Below are positions 27,497-35,228 of a stretch of DNA of 64,000 nt, in pieces (positions within the stretch are counted from its first letter, which is position 1; every line of letters begins with the position of its first letter). The stretch comes from Thalassococcus halodurans (GTDB lineage Bacteria > Pseudomonadota > Alphaproteobacteria > Rhodobacterales > Rhodobacteraceae). The notes beneath the pieces were generated by a model. It made no database searches, was not told where the DNA came from, and saw only the letters and a list, made by a program, of their open reading frames with translations. The stretch spans positions 744,001 to 808,000 of the forward strand of contig NZ_FNUZ01000001.1 of the NCBI RefSeq assembly GCF_900108225.1. Reading direction: 5' to 3'. The translations under genes and the position numbers were made by a program.

Positions 27497-27596
27497 TTCT
27501 GCGATGCAGCAGAATCTTGGCAAAAAAACGGGAACCTTTGTTGAGCCGCACCCGGCCTTCATAGAATGTAGTCACAGGGCATAGACGCCCACGACT
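27497..27596 (+). ncRNA. Candidate NasT-binding (ANTAR) leader RNA with two hexaloop hairpins
   Basis: Hairpin 1 (27497-27514) has stem TTCTGC/GCAGAA and a 6-base loop GATGCA. Hairpin 2 has stem GGGC/GCCC (27577-27590), extended by AGTC/GACT (27570-27596), and a 6-base loop ATAGAC with A at loop position 1 and G at position 4, the recognised ANTAR signature. Hairpin 1 has G4 but not A1, and its distance to hairpin 2 is long, so it may not be the true partner. Together with the terminator at 27634 the region fits NasT-controlled antitermination of nrtA and the genes behind it. Confidence 0.65.
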
Positions 27597-27633
27597 TTCC
27601 GGTACCGACGTAGGCACCAACACATATCCGAGC

Positions 27634-27698
27634 AAAGCCGCTCGTCTGTTTGATGACATCCTCCCCGTCATCGCTCAGACGCGCGGCTTTTTTCTTTT
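27634..27698 (+). terminator. Leader terminator upstream of nrtA (NasT-controlled)
   Basis: A long stem forms from AAAGCCGC with GCGGCTTT, CGTCTG with CAGACG and GATGAC with GTCATC, with small bulges, followed by TTTTTTCTTTT. It lies between nasS and nrtA, 35 bases before the nrtA start. Such a strong terminator inside a co-directional regulon only makes sense if it is conditionally bypassed. Confidence 0.85.
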
Positions 27699-27732
27699 CC
27701 CGGCCCTGATGGCCAAAACGACAGGACGTCTA

Positions 27733-29103
27733 ATGAAAAAAATTCTTTCTTACGCTCTTGCTTCAAGCATGCTGGTGGCCCTGCCCGCCAGCGCCGAGAT
27801 GCTTGATCTGGAAAAAGACGAGCTGACCTTCGGCTTTATCAAGCTGACCGATATGGCACCGCTCGCTGTAGCATATGAAAACGGCTATTTCGAAGACGAA
27901 GGCCTGTTCGTTACTCTGGAAGCACAAGCAAACTGGAAAGTTCTTCTGGACGGCGTCATCGACGGTCAGTTGGACGGCGCGCACATGCTGGCTGGTCAGC
28001 CTCTGGCGGCGACAATCGGCTTTGGTACAGAAGCACACATCATCACGCCGTTTTCGATGGACCTGAACGGCAACGGCATCACGGTTTCCAACGAAATCTG
28101 GGAACAGATGAAGCCGAATATCCCCAAAATGGACGATGGCCGCCCGCAGCACCCGATCAGCGCCGAGGCACTGGCACCGGTTGTTGAGGACTACAAAGAC
28201 CAAGGCATCCCGTTCAACATGGGCATGGTTTTCCCTGTTTCCACACACAACTACGAACTGCGCTACTGGCTGGCCGCAGGTGGCCTGCACCCGGGTTACT
28301 ATTCGACAGAAGACATCTCTGGCCAGATCGGCGCGGATGTTCTGCTGTCCGTAACACCTCCGCCGCAGATGCCGGCCACGCTCGAAGCGGGCACGATCTT
28401 TGGCTACTGCGTGGGTGAGCCGTGGAACCAGCAGGCCGTATTCAAAGGCATCGGTGTTCCGGTCGTCACAGACTACGAACTGTGGAAGAACAACCCCGAG
28501 AAGGTATTCGGCATCACCGCAGAATTCGCGGAAATGTACCCGAACACCACAGCAGCCATCACCAAAGCGCTGATCCGCGCGGCGATCTGGCTGGATGAAA
28601 ACGACAACGCCAACCGTCCTGAAGCGGTCGAAATCCTGTCCCGTTCCGAATACGTGGGCGCAGATTACGACGTGATCGCGAACTCGATGACCGGCACCTT
28701 TGAATACGAAAAAGGCGACGTTCGCGAAGTTCCCGACTTCAACGTGTTCTTCCGCTATAACGCGACATACCCGTTCTACTCGGACGCGATCTGGTACCTG
28801 ACACAGATGCGCCGCTGGGGCCAAATCGCCGAGCCGAAGTCCGACGAATGGTTCATCGAAACAGCCAAGTCCGTTTACCGCCCCGACATCTACCTGAACG
28901 CCGCGCGCATGCTGGTTGATGAAGGTCTGGCAAACGAAGCTGACTTCCCGTGGGACAGCGACGGCTTCAAGGCTCCGACACCTGCCGAAGATATCATCGA
29001 CGGCATCGCCTATGACGGCAAAGCGCCGAACGCCTACCTCGACAGCCTGCCGATTGGCCTGAAAGGCGAACAGATCGTCGTTGGCAGCGAAATCAAAGGC
29101 TAA
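27733..29103 (+). CDS. nrtA: Nitrate ABC transporter substrate-binding protein
   Basis: The ATG at 27733 opens a signal peptide ([20 protein letters not shown]), so it is preferred over the ATG eight codons upstream, which would fall next to the terminator tract. The mature NrtA-type protein ([50 protein letters not shown]) binds nitrate or nitrite in the periplasm. The total is 456 residues, with no lipobox cysteine, so it is soluble. Its paralogue NasS is encoded 250 bases upstream. The following 96-base gap carries a hairpin. Confidence 0.92.
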   Translation: MKKILSYALASSMLVALPASAEMLDLEKDELTFGFIKLTDMAPLAVAYENGYFEDEGLFVTLEAQANWKVLLDGVIDGQLDGAHMLAGQPLAATIGFGTEAHIITPFSMDLNGNGITVSNEIWEQMKPNIPKMDDGRPQHPISAEALAPVVEDYKDQGIPFNMGMVFPVSTHNYELRYWLAAGGLHPGYYSTEDISGQIGADVLLSVTPPPQMPATLEAGTIFGYCVGEPWNQQAVFKGIGVPVVTDYELWKNNPEKVFGITAEFAEMYPNTTAAITKALIRAAIWLDENDNANRPEAVEILSRSEYVGADYDVIANSMTGTFEYEKGDVREVPDFNVFFRYNATYPFYSDAIWYLTQMRRWGQIAEPKSDEWFIETAKSVYRPDIYLNAARMLVDEGLANEADFPWDSDGFKAPTPAEDIIDGIAYDGKAPNAYLDSLPIGLKGEQIVVGSEIKG

Positions 29104-29121
29104 CCCTCACCTCTCCCTGTT

Positions 29122-29145
29122 CCCCCTGCAGACTATCGCAGGGGG
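29122..29145 (+). terminator. Intercistronic hairpin between nrtA and nrtB
   Basis: A perfect 8-bp stem CCCCCTGC/GCAGGGGG with an 8-base loop, followed by GCCTTTTCTC. The T run is weak. It may act as a partial terminator or as a 3' stabiliser that keeps nrtA mRNA, and so binding protein, in excess over the membrane parts, as seen in many ABC operons. Confidence 0.6.
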
Positions 29146-29199
29146 GCCTTTTCTCTCCCCTTCTCTCTTTCCAACCTACCTGATCACAGGACACTCCTA

Positions 29200-30279
29200 A
29201 TGACCGCCATTGATCCTGAAGTCGTCGACGCAGAGGCCGAAGCCCGCCGTGCCCGCCTCTTCACCCGCATCAACAAAGCTGACGCTTGGTTTAGCGCCTT
29301 AGGCCTGTCTTGGGTCACCCCCATCCTGCGCGCTGTCGCCGGTGACAATCCCGGTGCCCAAGCGAAAGAAATCTGGCGCCTGCTGGGCGTGCCTGTTCTG
29401 GCTATCTGCGCATTCCTCGTTCTCTGGGGCAGCCTTGCGCCCAAAGTTCAAACATCGCTCGGCGCGATCCCGGGGCCTGCTCAGGTCTGGGAACAGGTGA
29501 TCAATCTGCATGAAGACGCCGTTCGCGAAACCGAAAAAGAAGCCGCGTTTTACGTGCGTCAGGACGAACGCAACGCCAAGCTGATCGCAAATGGTCAAGA
29601 AGATAAGGTCAAAGAGCGCGTCTACACAGGCAAGCCGACCTACTACGACCAAATCTGGACCTCGATCAAAACCGTTTTCTTCGGCTTCCTGATTGCATCT
29701 GCTGTCGCGATCCCGCTGGGTATCTCGGCCGGTCTGTCCCAGACAGCCAATGCTGCGCTGAACCCGCTGATCCAGATCTTCAAACCCGTTTCCCCGCTGG
29801 CATGGTTGCCGATCGTAACCATGGTGGTGTCCGCCGTTTACACAACAAACGACGGCATGTTCTCGAAGTCCTTCCTGATCTCGGCCATCACCGTGACCCT
29901 GTGTTCGCTGTGGCCCACGCTGATCAACACCGCACTGGGTGTGTCCAGCATCGACAAGGATCTGGTGTCGGTTTCCAAGGTTCTGAAAATGAACACATGG
30001 ACCAAGATCACCAAGCTGGTTCTGCCGTCCGCCCTGCCCCTGATCTTCACCGGTCTGCGCCTGTCGCTGGGTGTTGGCTGGATGGTTCTGATCGCCGCTG
30101 AAATGCTGGCGCAAAACCCGGGCCTTGGCAAATTTGTCTGGGACGAATTCCAGAACGGCTCTTCCCAGTCGCTGGCCAAGATCATGGTTGCGGTCTTCAC
30201 CATCGGCATCATCGGCTTCCTGCTTGATCGGATCATGTACGCGATCCAGGCCGCCTTTACCTTCACCAACAACCGGTAA
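29200..30279 (+). CDS. nrtB: Nitrate ABC transporter permease
   Basis: The 359-residue protein has an N-terminal helix (LGVPVLAICAFLVLWGSLAP), a loop region of about 80 residues, then a binding-protein-dependent transport permease core with several helices and the ATPase-contact EAA-type loop (AAEMLAQNPGLGKFVWDEF). It is longer than cyanobacterial NrtB (about 280 residues) because of the extra charged loop (residues about 90-145). It should dimerise and pair with the fused ATPase encoded 6 bases downstream. Confidence 0.9.
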   Translation: MTAIDPEVVDAEAEARRARLFTRINKADAWFSALGLSWVTPILRAVAGDNPGAQAKEIWRLLGVPVLAICAFLVLWGSLAPKVQTSLGAIPGPAQVWEQVINLHEDAVRETEKEAAFYVRQDERNAKLIANGQEDKVKERVYTGKPTYYDQIWTSIKTVFFGFLIASAVAIPLGISAGLSQTANAALNPLIQIFKPVSPLAWLPIVTMVVSAVYTTNDGMFSKSFLISAITVTLCSLWPTLINTALGVSSIDKDLVSVSKVLKMNTWTKITKLVLPSALPLIFTGLRLSLGVGWMVLIAAEMLAQNPGLGKFVWDEFQNGSSQSLAKIMVAVFTIGIIGFLLDRIMYAIQAAFTFTNNR

Positions 30280-30285
30280 TTTCCC

Positions 30286-31974
30286 ATGGCTATCCTGAAA
30301 CTCGATAACGTTTCCAAAGGCTTTGGCGAAGGCACCGCCGCCACCGAAGTTCTGAAGAACATCAACCTTGAGGTCGAAGAGGGCGAGTTCCTTGTCCTTC
30401 TCGGCTTCTCGGGAACCGGCAAAACAACCCTGATCAACCTGCTGGCTGGTCTGGAAACTCCGACAACCGGTTCCGTCACCTTCAAGGGCGAGCCGATCAC
30501 CGGCCCCGGCCCCGAACGTGGCGTGATTTTCCAAAGCTACTCGCTGATGCCGTGGCTGACAGTCGACGGAAACGTCGAACTGGCGGTCGACTCGGTCTTC
30601 CCTGATCTACCCAAGGCGGAAAAGAAGGCAAAGGTCGATCACTACGTCAAAATGGTTGGCCTGAGCCACGCCAAGTCCCGCCGCCCTGCGGAACTGTCCG
30701 GCGGTATGCGCCAACGTGTGAACGTGGCCCGCGCCCTTGCGATGAACCCCGAGGTTCTGCTGCTGGACGAACCGCTGTCGGCGCTGGATGCGCTGACACG
30801 GGGCAATCTGGCCGATGAAATCGTGTCCATCTGGGCCGAGGAAAAACAGACCTGCGTTCTGATCACCAACGATGTGGACGAAGCCATTGTCATGGCCGAC
30901 CGCATCATCGCGCTGAACCCTGACGGCACTTTGGGCAAAGAATTCAAGGTCACTCTGGACCGCCCGCGCGAACAAACCGCGATGAACCACAACGAGACAT
31001 TCAAAAAACTCCGGATGGAAGTCACGAACTACCTGATGGACGTGGGCATCGAGGCCAAGGCAAAATCCGAGGGTTCGAAACTTCTGCCCGACGTCACCCC
31101 GATCCACGGCGTTCCTGCGGCGGTTGCCCAAGCGACCGAAGGCATGATCGAAGAACGCTTCCTCGACTTCTCGCAGCTGCACAAAGTGTACCCGACGCCG
31201 AAAGGCCCGCTGACCGTGGTCGAAGACTTCGATCTGAAGGTCAACAAGGGTGAATTCATCTCGCTGATCGGCCACTCGGGCTGTGGTAAGTCCACAGTTC
31301 TGACAATGGCCGCTGGCCTGAACAGCATCTCTAAAGGCGCGATCAAACTGGATGGCCGTCACGTCGAGGGCGCAGACCCTGAACGCGCCGTTGTGTTCCA
31401 GTCGCCCAACCTGTTTCCCTGGCTGACCGCCAAGGAAAACGTCGCCATCGGCGTGGACAAGGTATACCCGCGCGCCAGCCTGGCCGAGCGTCAGGACGTG
31501 GTCGAATACTATCTCGAGCGGGTCGGTCTGGCTGACTCGATGGATAAATCCGCATCTGATCTTTCCAACGGGATGAAACAGCGCGTCGGCATCGCCCGCG
31601 CCTTTGCCCTGTCCCCCAAGCTGCTGCTTCTGGATGAACCATTCGGCATGCTGGACAGTCTGACACGTTGGGAACTGCAAGAGGTTCTGATGGAGGTCTG
31701 GTCACGGACCAAAGTCACCGCGATCTGTGTCACCCATGACGTCGACGAAGCCATTCTTCTGGCGGACCGCGTTGTCATGATGACAAACGGGCCACAAGCG
31801 ACAATCGGCAAGATCACAGACGTGAAACTACCGCGTCCACGCACCCGCAAAGCTCTGTTGGAACACCCTGACTACTACACGTACCGCCAAGAGGTTCTCG
31901 ATTTCCTCGAAGAGTACGAACACGGCGCAAAGCCGAAACCAAAGCCACAACCAACAACTATAGCAGCGGAGTGA
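30286..31974 (+). CDS. Nitrate ABC transporter ATPase, two ABC domains fused (NrtC/NrtD-like)
   Basis: One 562-residue chain holds two full ABC domains. Domain 1 has Walker A GFSGTGKTT (near residue 43), signature LSGGMRQRV and Walker B LLLDEPLSALDA. Domain 2 (from about residue 287) has Walker A GHSGCGKST, signature LSNGMKQRV and LLLDEPFGMLD. Cyanobacteria encode NrtC and NrtD separately, with a sensor domain on NrtC; here the two ATPases are joined and the sensor domain is absent. All catalytic motifs look intact in both halves. The C-terminus is a short Lys/Pro tail. The globin gene starts 4 bases later. Confidence 0.9.
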   Translation: MAILKLDNVSKGFGEGTAATEVLKNINLEVEEGEFLVLLGFSGTGKTTLINLLAGLETPTTGSVTFKGEPITGPGPERGVIFQSYSLMPWLTVDGNVELAVDSVFPDLPKAEKKAKVDHYVKMVGLSHAKSRRPAELSGGMRQRVNVARALAMNPEVLLLDEPLSALDALTRGNLADEIVSIWAEEKQTCVLITNDVDEAIVMADRIIALNPDGTLGKEFKVTLDRPREQTAMNHNETFKKLRMEVTNYLMDVGIEAKAKSEGSKLLPDVTPIHGVPAAVAQATEGMIEERFLDFSQLHKVYPTPKGPLTVVEDFDLKVNKGEFISLIGHSGCGKSTVLTMAAGLNSISKGAIKLDGRHVEGADPERAVVFQSPNLFPWLTAKENVAIGVDKVYPRASLAERQDVVEYYLERVGLADSMDKSASDLSNGMKQRVGIARAFALSPKLLLLDEPFGMLDSLTRWELQEVLMEVWSRTKVTAICVTHDVDEAILLADRVVMMTNGPQATIGKITDVKLPRPRTRKALLEHPDYYTYRQEVLDFLEEYEHGAKPKPKPQPTTIAAE

Positions 31975-31978
31975 ACTA

Positions 31979-32455
31979 ATGAACGAAAACCAGATTGATA
32001 TGATCCAGGCCAGCTTTAAAAAAGTGGCCCCCATTTCGGACGTCGCAGCCGGTATCTTCTATGCCCGCCTGTTCGAAATCGCCCCCGAGGTGAAGCCTAT
32101 GTTCAAAGGCGACATCAACGAGCAGGGCAAAAAGCTGATGACCACGCTTGGCGTTGTCGTCAACGGACTGAAAGATCTGGATAAAATCGTTCCGGTTGCT
32201 CAGCAGCTTGCGGTTAAGCACATCGATTACGGTGTGAAGGCAGAACATTATGCACCCGTAGGCGAAGCGCTGATCTACACGCTGGACAAAGGTCTGGGCG
32301 ATGATTTCACGCCTGAACTGAAAGCCGCATGGCTCGAAGCCTATACTATCCTCTCCGGTGTCATGATCGACGCCGCCTATTCCGACAAGATCGAAACAGG
32401 CGCGGCGGCAAATGAGACCACTCCTGCAAAACCTTGGTGGAAATTCTGGGCATGA
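31979..32455 (+). CDS. Single-domain bacterial haemoglobin (Vitreoscilla-like globin)
   Basis: The 158 residues fit the flavohaemoglobin-type globin domain without a reductase. Key positions are visible: B10 Tyr28, CD1 Phe42, distal E7 Gln49 and proximal F8 His81 (LAVKHIDYGVKAEHYAPVGE). A Trp/Lys-rich tail (KPWWKFWA) is extra. It lies between the nitrate transporter and nirB, with its stop overlapping the nirB start (ATGA). Likely roles are removal of nitric oxide made during nitrite reduction, or supply of oxygen or electrons. The proven role in related nas operons is unknown to me. Confidence 0.88.
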   Translation: MNENQIDMIQASFKKVAPISDVAAGIFYARLFEIAPEVKPMFKGDINEQGKKLMTTLGVVVNGLKDLDKIVPVAQQLAVKHIDYGVKAEHYAPVGEALIYTLDKGLGDDFTPELKAAWLEAYTILSGVMIDAAYSDKIETGAAANETTPAKPWWKFWA

Positions 32456-34890
32456 CTAAAAAACTCGTCGTCATTGGGGCCGGTATGGCCAGTGGTCGGG
32501 CGCTCGAACAACTGTTCGACGCCGCTCCCGGCGAATATGACGTAACCCTCTTCAACGCCGAACCCCGCGGTAACTATGACCGCATCATGTTGTCCCCCGT
32601 TCTTGCAGGGGACAAAACATACGAAGACATCGTGATCCACGATTCTGCGTGGTACGAAGAGAAGGGTGTTACCTGCCGTTTCGGTGAAAAGGTCGTTGCA
32701 ATCGACCGTGACGCCAAAACGGTAACGGCTGCCAATGGCGACGTGTTGCCCTACGATAAACTCTTGTTCGGCACTGGTTCGAACCCGTTTATCATTCCCC
32801 TGCCAGGTCACGATCTGGAAGGCGTGATTGCCTATCGTGATCTGGAAGACACCGAACGGATGATGTCCATGGGTCCCGACAACAAGGTTGTTGTGATCGG
32901 TGGCGGTCTGTTGGGGCTGGAAGCTGCGGCTGGTATGGCCGCACGCGGTGCAGACGTGACTGTGGTCCACATCATGGGTCACCTGATGGAACGTCAGCTG
33001 GACGAAGCCGCAGGCTACCTGCTGCGCAAGGCGCTGATGGACAAAGGCATCACCGTCAAATGCAGCGCGAATTCCAAAGAAATTCTGGGCAAAGACGGCC
33101 ATGTCCGCGCCCTTCTGCTGGACGATGGCACCGAACTGCCCTGTGACCTGCTGGTCATGGCGGTCGGCATCCGCCCGAACGTCGCCTTGGCGGCCGAGGC
33201 CGGTCTGGCTGTTGGCAAAGGCATTCATGTAGACGACCAGATGGTCACCTCAGACGCCGACATTCTGGCCGTTGGCGAATGCGTCGAACACAACGGGGCG
33301 ATCTTCGGCCTAGTTGCGCCGCTTTACGATCAGGCCAAGGTGGTCGCCAAAACCCTTCTGGGGGAAGAGGCGCAGTATGTTCAGAAAGAGCTATCCACCA
33401 AGCTGAAAGTCACCGGCTGTGACCTGTTCAGCGCGGGCGACTTTGCCGAAGGCGAAGGCCGCGAAGACATCGTCTTCCGCGATCCGTCGCGCGGCGTCTA
33501 CCGCCGTCTGGTCATCGAAAACAACGTGGTCGTTGGTGCCGTGATGTATGGCGACACCGCCGACAGCAACTGGTTCTTCGGCCTGATCCGCGACAAGACC
33601 GATATCTCGGACATGCGCGAAACCCTGATCTTTGGCCCCGCCTTCCAAGGGGGTGCCCAAATGGACCCTTTGGCAGCCGTTGCAGCCTTACCGCGTGATG
33701 CGGAAATCTGTGGCTGTAACGGCGTCTGCAAAGGGGACATCGAAGATGCAATCGCCGCCGGTTCCACCGATCTGGCCGCGATCCGTGCCACAACCAAGGC
33801 GTCGGGTTCCTGCGGGACCTGCACGGGTCTGGTCGAGCAGGTTCTAGCGGTCACGCTGGGCGATGACTTTGTCATCCCAACAAGCCAGTCGATCTGTGCC
33901 TGCACCGACATGACGCACGAAGACGTGCGCCGCATGATCAAGTCGCAGGAACTGAAATCGATGGCTGCGGTCTGGCAGGAATGCGGGTGGAAAACACCTT
34001 GCGGCTGTCACGTGTGCCGCCCTGCCCTGAACTTTTACCTGCTGGCCGACTGGCCGCTGGAATATCAGGACGATCCGCAAAGCCGCTTCATCAACGAACG
34101 CAAGCACGCGAACATCCAGAAAGACGGCACCTTCAGCGTCGTTCCCCGGATGTGGGGTGGCATCACCACGCCGAACGAACTGCGCGCAATCGCCGATGCT
34201 GCGGACAAGTACAAAGTGCCGACCGTTAAGGTCACAGGCGGTCAGCGTATCGACCTTCTGGGTGTCAAAGGCGAAGACCTGCCCGCCATCTGGGCCGATC
34301 TGAACGCCGCTGGCATGGTTTCGGGTCACGCCTATTCCAAAGGCCTGCGGACGGTCAAAACCTGCGTTGGCACCGATCACTGCCGCTTTGGCACCCAAGA
34401 CAGCACCGGTCTTGGCATCAAACTGGAAAAGGCGCTTTGGGGGTCTTGGACACCGCACAAGGTTAAACTGGCTGTGTCCGGTTGCCCGCGCAACTGCGCC
34501 GAAGCGACCTGTAAGGATGTGGGCGTGATCTGTGTGGACAGCGGCTATCAGGTCAGCGTCGGCGGTGCCGCTGGTATGGACGTGAAAGAAACCGAACGTT
34601 TGGTCGATGTACATTCCGAACAGGAAGCAATCGACGTGACCGTGGCCTTTGTTCAGCTTTATCGCGAACACGCCAAATATCTGGATCGCCCCTACAAATT
34701 CATCGCCAAGGTTGGCCTTGATTGGGTCAAGGAACGCGTTGTCGACGATCTGGAAGAACGCAAGGCGCTGATCGAACGGTTCGAACTGTCCCAGTCCATC
34801 TACCGCAAAGATCCTTGGGCGCAGCACGTTCAGGACAAAGCGCAAACTTACCAGCCCCTGGCTGATCTCGCACTGGAGGCCGCAGAATGA
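32452..34890 (+). CDS. nirB: Assimilatory NAD(P)H-nitrite reductase, large subunit
   Basis: NirB reduces nitrite to ammonium in the cytoplasm. The start at ATG 32452 overlaps the globin stop. The 812 residues comprise an FAD/NAD(P)H reductase part (GAGMASG near residue 9; GGGLLGLE), two BFD-like [2Fe-2S] domains (ICGCNGVCKG near 420, CGTC; ICACTD near 482, CGCHVC), and a sirohaem/4Fe-4S domain with CVGTDHC and CPRNC (about residues 638-644 and 678-682). All cluster cysteines are present. The next gene, nirD, overlaps by four bases. Confidence 0.95.
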   Translation: MTKKLVVIGAGMASGRALEQLFDAAPGEYDVTLFNAEPRGNYDRIMLSPVLAGDKTYEDIVIHDSAWYEEKGVTCRFGEKVVAIDRDAKTVTAANGDVLPYDKLLFGTGSNPFIIPLPGHDLEGVIAYRDLEDTERMMSMGPDNKVVVIGGGLLGLEAAAGMAARGADVTVVHIMGHLMERQLDEAAGYLLRKALMDKGITVKCSANSKEILGKDGHVRALLLDDGTELPCDLLVMAVGIRPNVALAAEAGLAVGKGIHVDDQMVTSDADILAVGECVEHNGAIFGLVAPLYDQAKVVAKTLLGEEAQYVQKELSTKLKVTGCDLFSAGDFAEGEGREDIVFRDPSRGVYRRLVIENNVVVGAVMYGDTADSNWFFGLIRDKTDISDMRETLIFGPAFQGGAQMDPLAAVAALPRDAEICGCNGVCKGDIEDAIAAGSTDLAAIRATTKASGSCGTCTGLVEQVLAVTLGDDFVIPTSQSICACTDMTHEDVRRMIKSQELKSMAAVWQECGWKTPCGCHVCRPALNFYLLADWPLEYQDDPQSRFINERKHANIQKDGTFSVVPRMWGGITTPNELRAIADAADKYKVPTVKVTGGQRIDLLGVKGEDLPAIWADLNAAGMVSGHAYSKGLRTVKTCVGTDHCRFGTQDSTGLGIKLEKALWGSWTPHKVKLAVSGCPRNCAEATCKDVGVICVDSGYQVSVGGAAGMDVKETERLVDVHSEQEAIDVTVAFVQLYREHAKYLDRPYKFIAKVGLDWVKERVVDDLEERKALIERFELSQSIYRKDPWAQHVQDKAQTYQPLADLALEAAE

Positions 34891-35228
34891 CCAACTGGAT
34901 CGACATTGCCGCGCTAGACGACATCCCGCGCCGTGGCGCGCGGGTTGTCAAAACCCGCCAAGGCTGTGTTGCAGTTTTCCGCACCGCCGAGGATGAGGTT
35001 TACGCCTTGGATAACGCCTGCCCCCACAAGGCAGGCCCCTTGGCCGAGGGCATTGTGCACGGTTCTTCCGTCACCTGCCCGCTGCACAACTGGGTCATTT
35101 CGCTGGAAACAGGTCAGGCACAGGGTGCTGACGAAGGTCAGGTGCAAACCTATCCGGCCAGCGTTGAAAATGGCCGCATCCTGCTGGATGCCGCGTTCCT
35201 GCGCACACGTCAGGTGGCTGCCGAATGA
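34887..35228 (+). CDS. nirD: Nitrite reductase small subunit with intact Rieske ligands
   Basis: The 113-residue NirD-type Rieske-fold protein works with NirB. Unlike E. coli NirD, which lacks cluster ligands, it keeps CPH (Cys45, His47) and CPLH (Cys64, His67), so it may bind a [2Fe-2S] cluster. It overlaps nirB and nasA by four bases each (ATGA), implying tight translational coupling. Confidence 0.92.
   Translation: MTNWIDIAALDDIPRRGARVVKTRQGCVAVFRTAEDEVYALDNACPHKAGPLAEGIVHGSSVTCPLHNWVISLETGQAQGADEGQVQTYPASVENGRILLDAAFLRTRQVAAE

Noticed and set aside
27545-27556. GCCG-CACC-CGGC stem as the first ANTAR hairpin
   Set aside because: Its loop is four bases, not the six-base A-x-x-G loop that NasT recognises, so 27497-27514 was preferred as the 5' hairpin.
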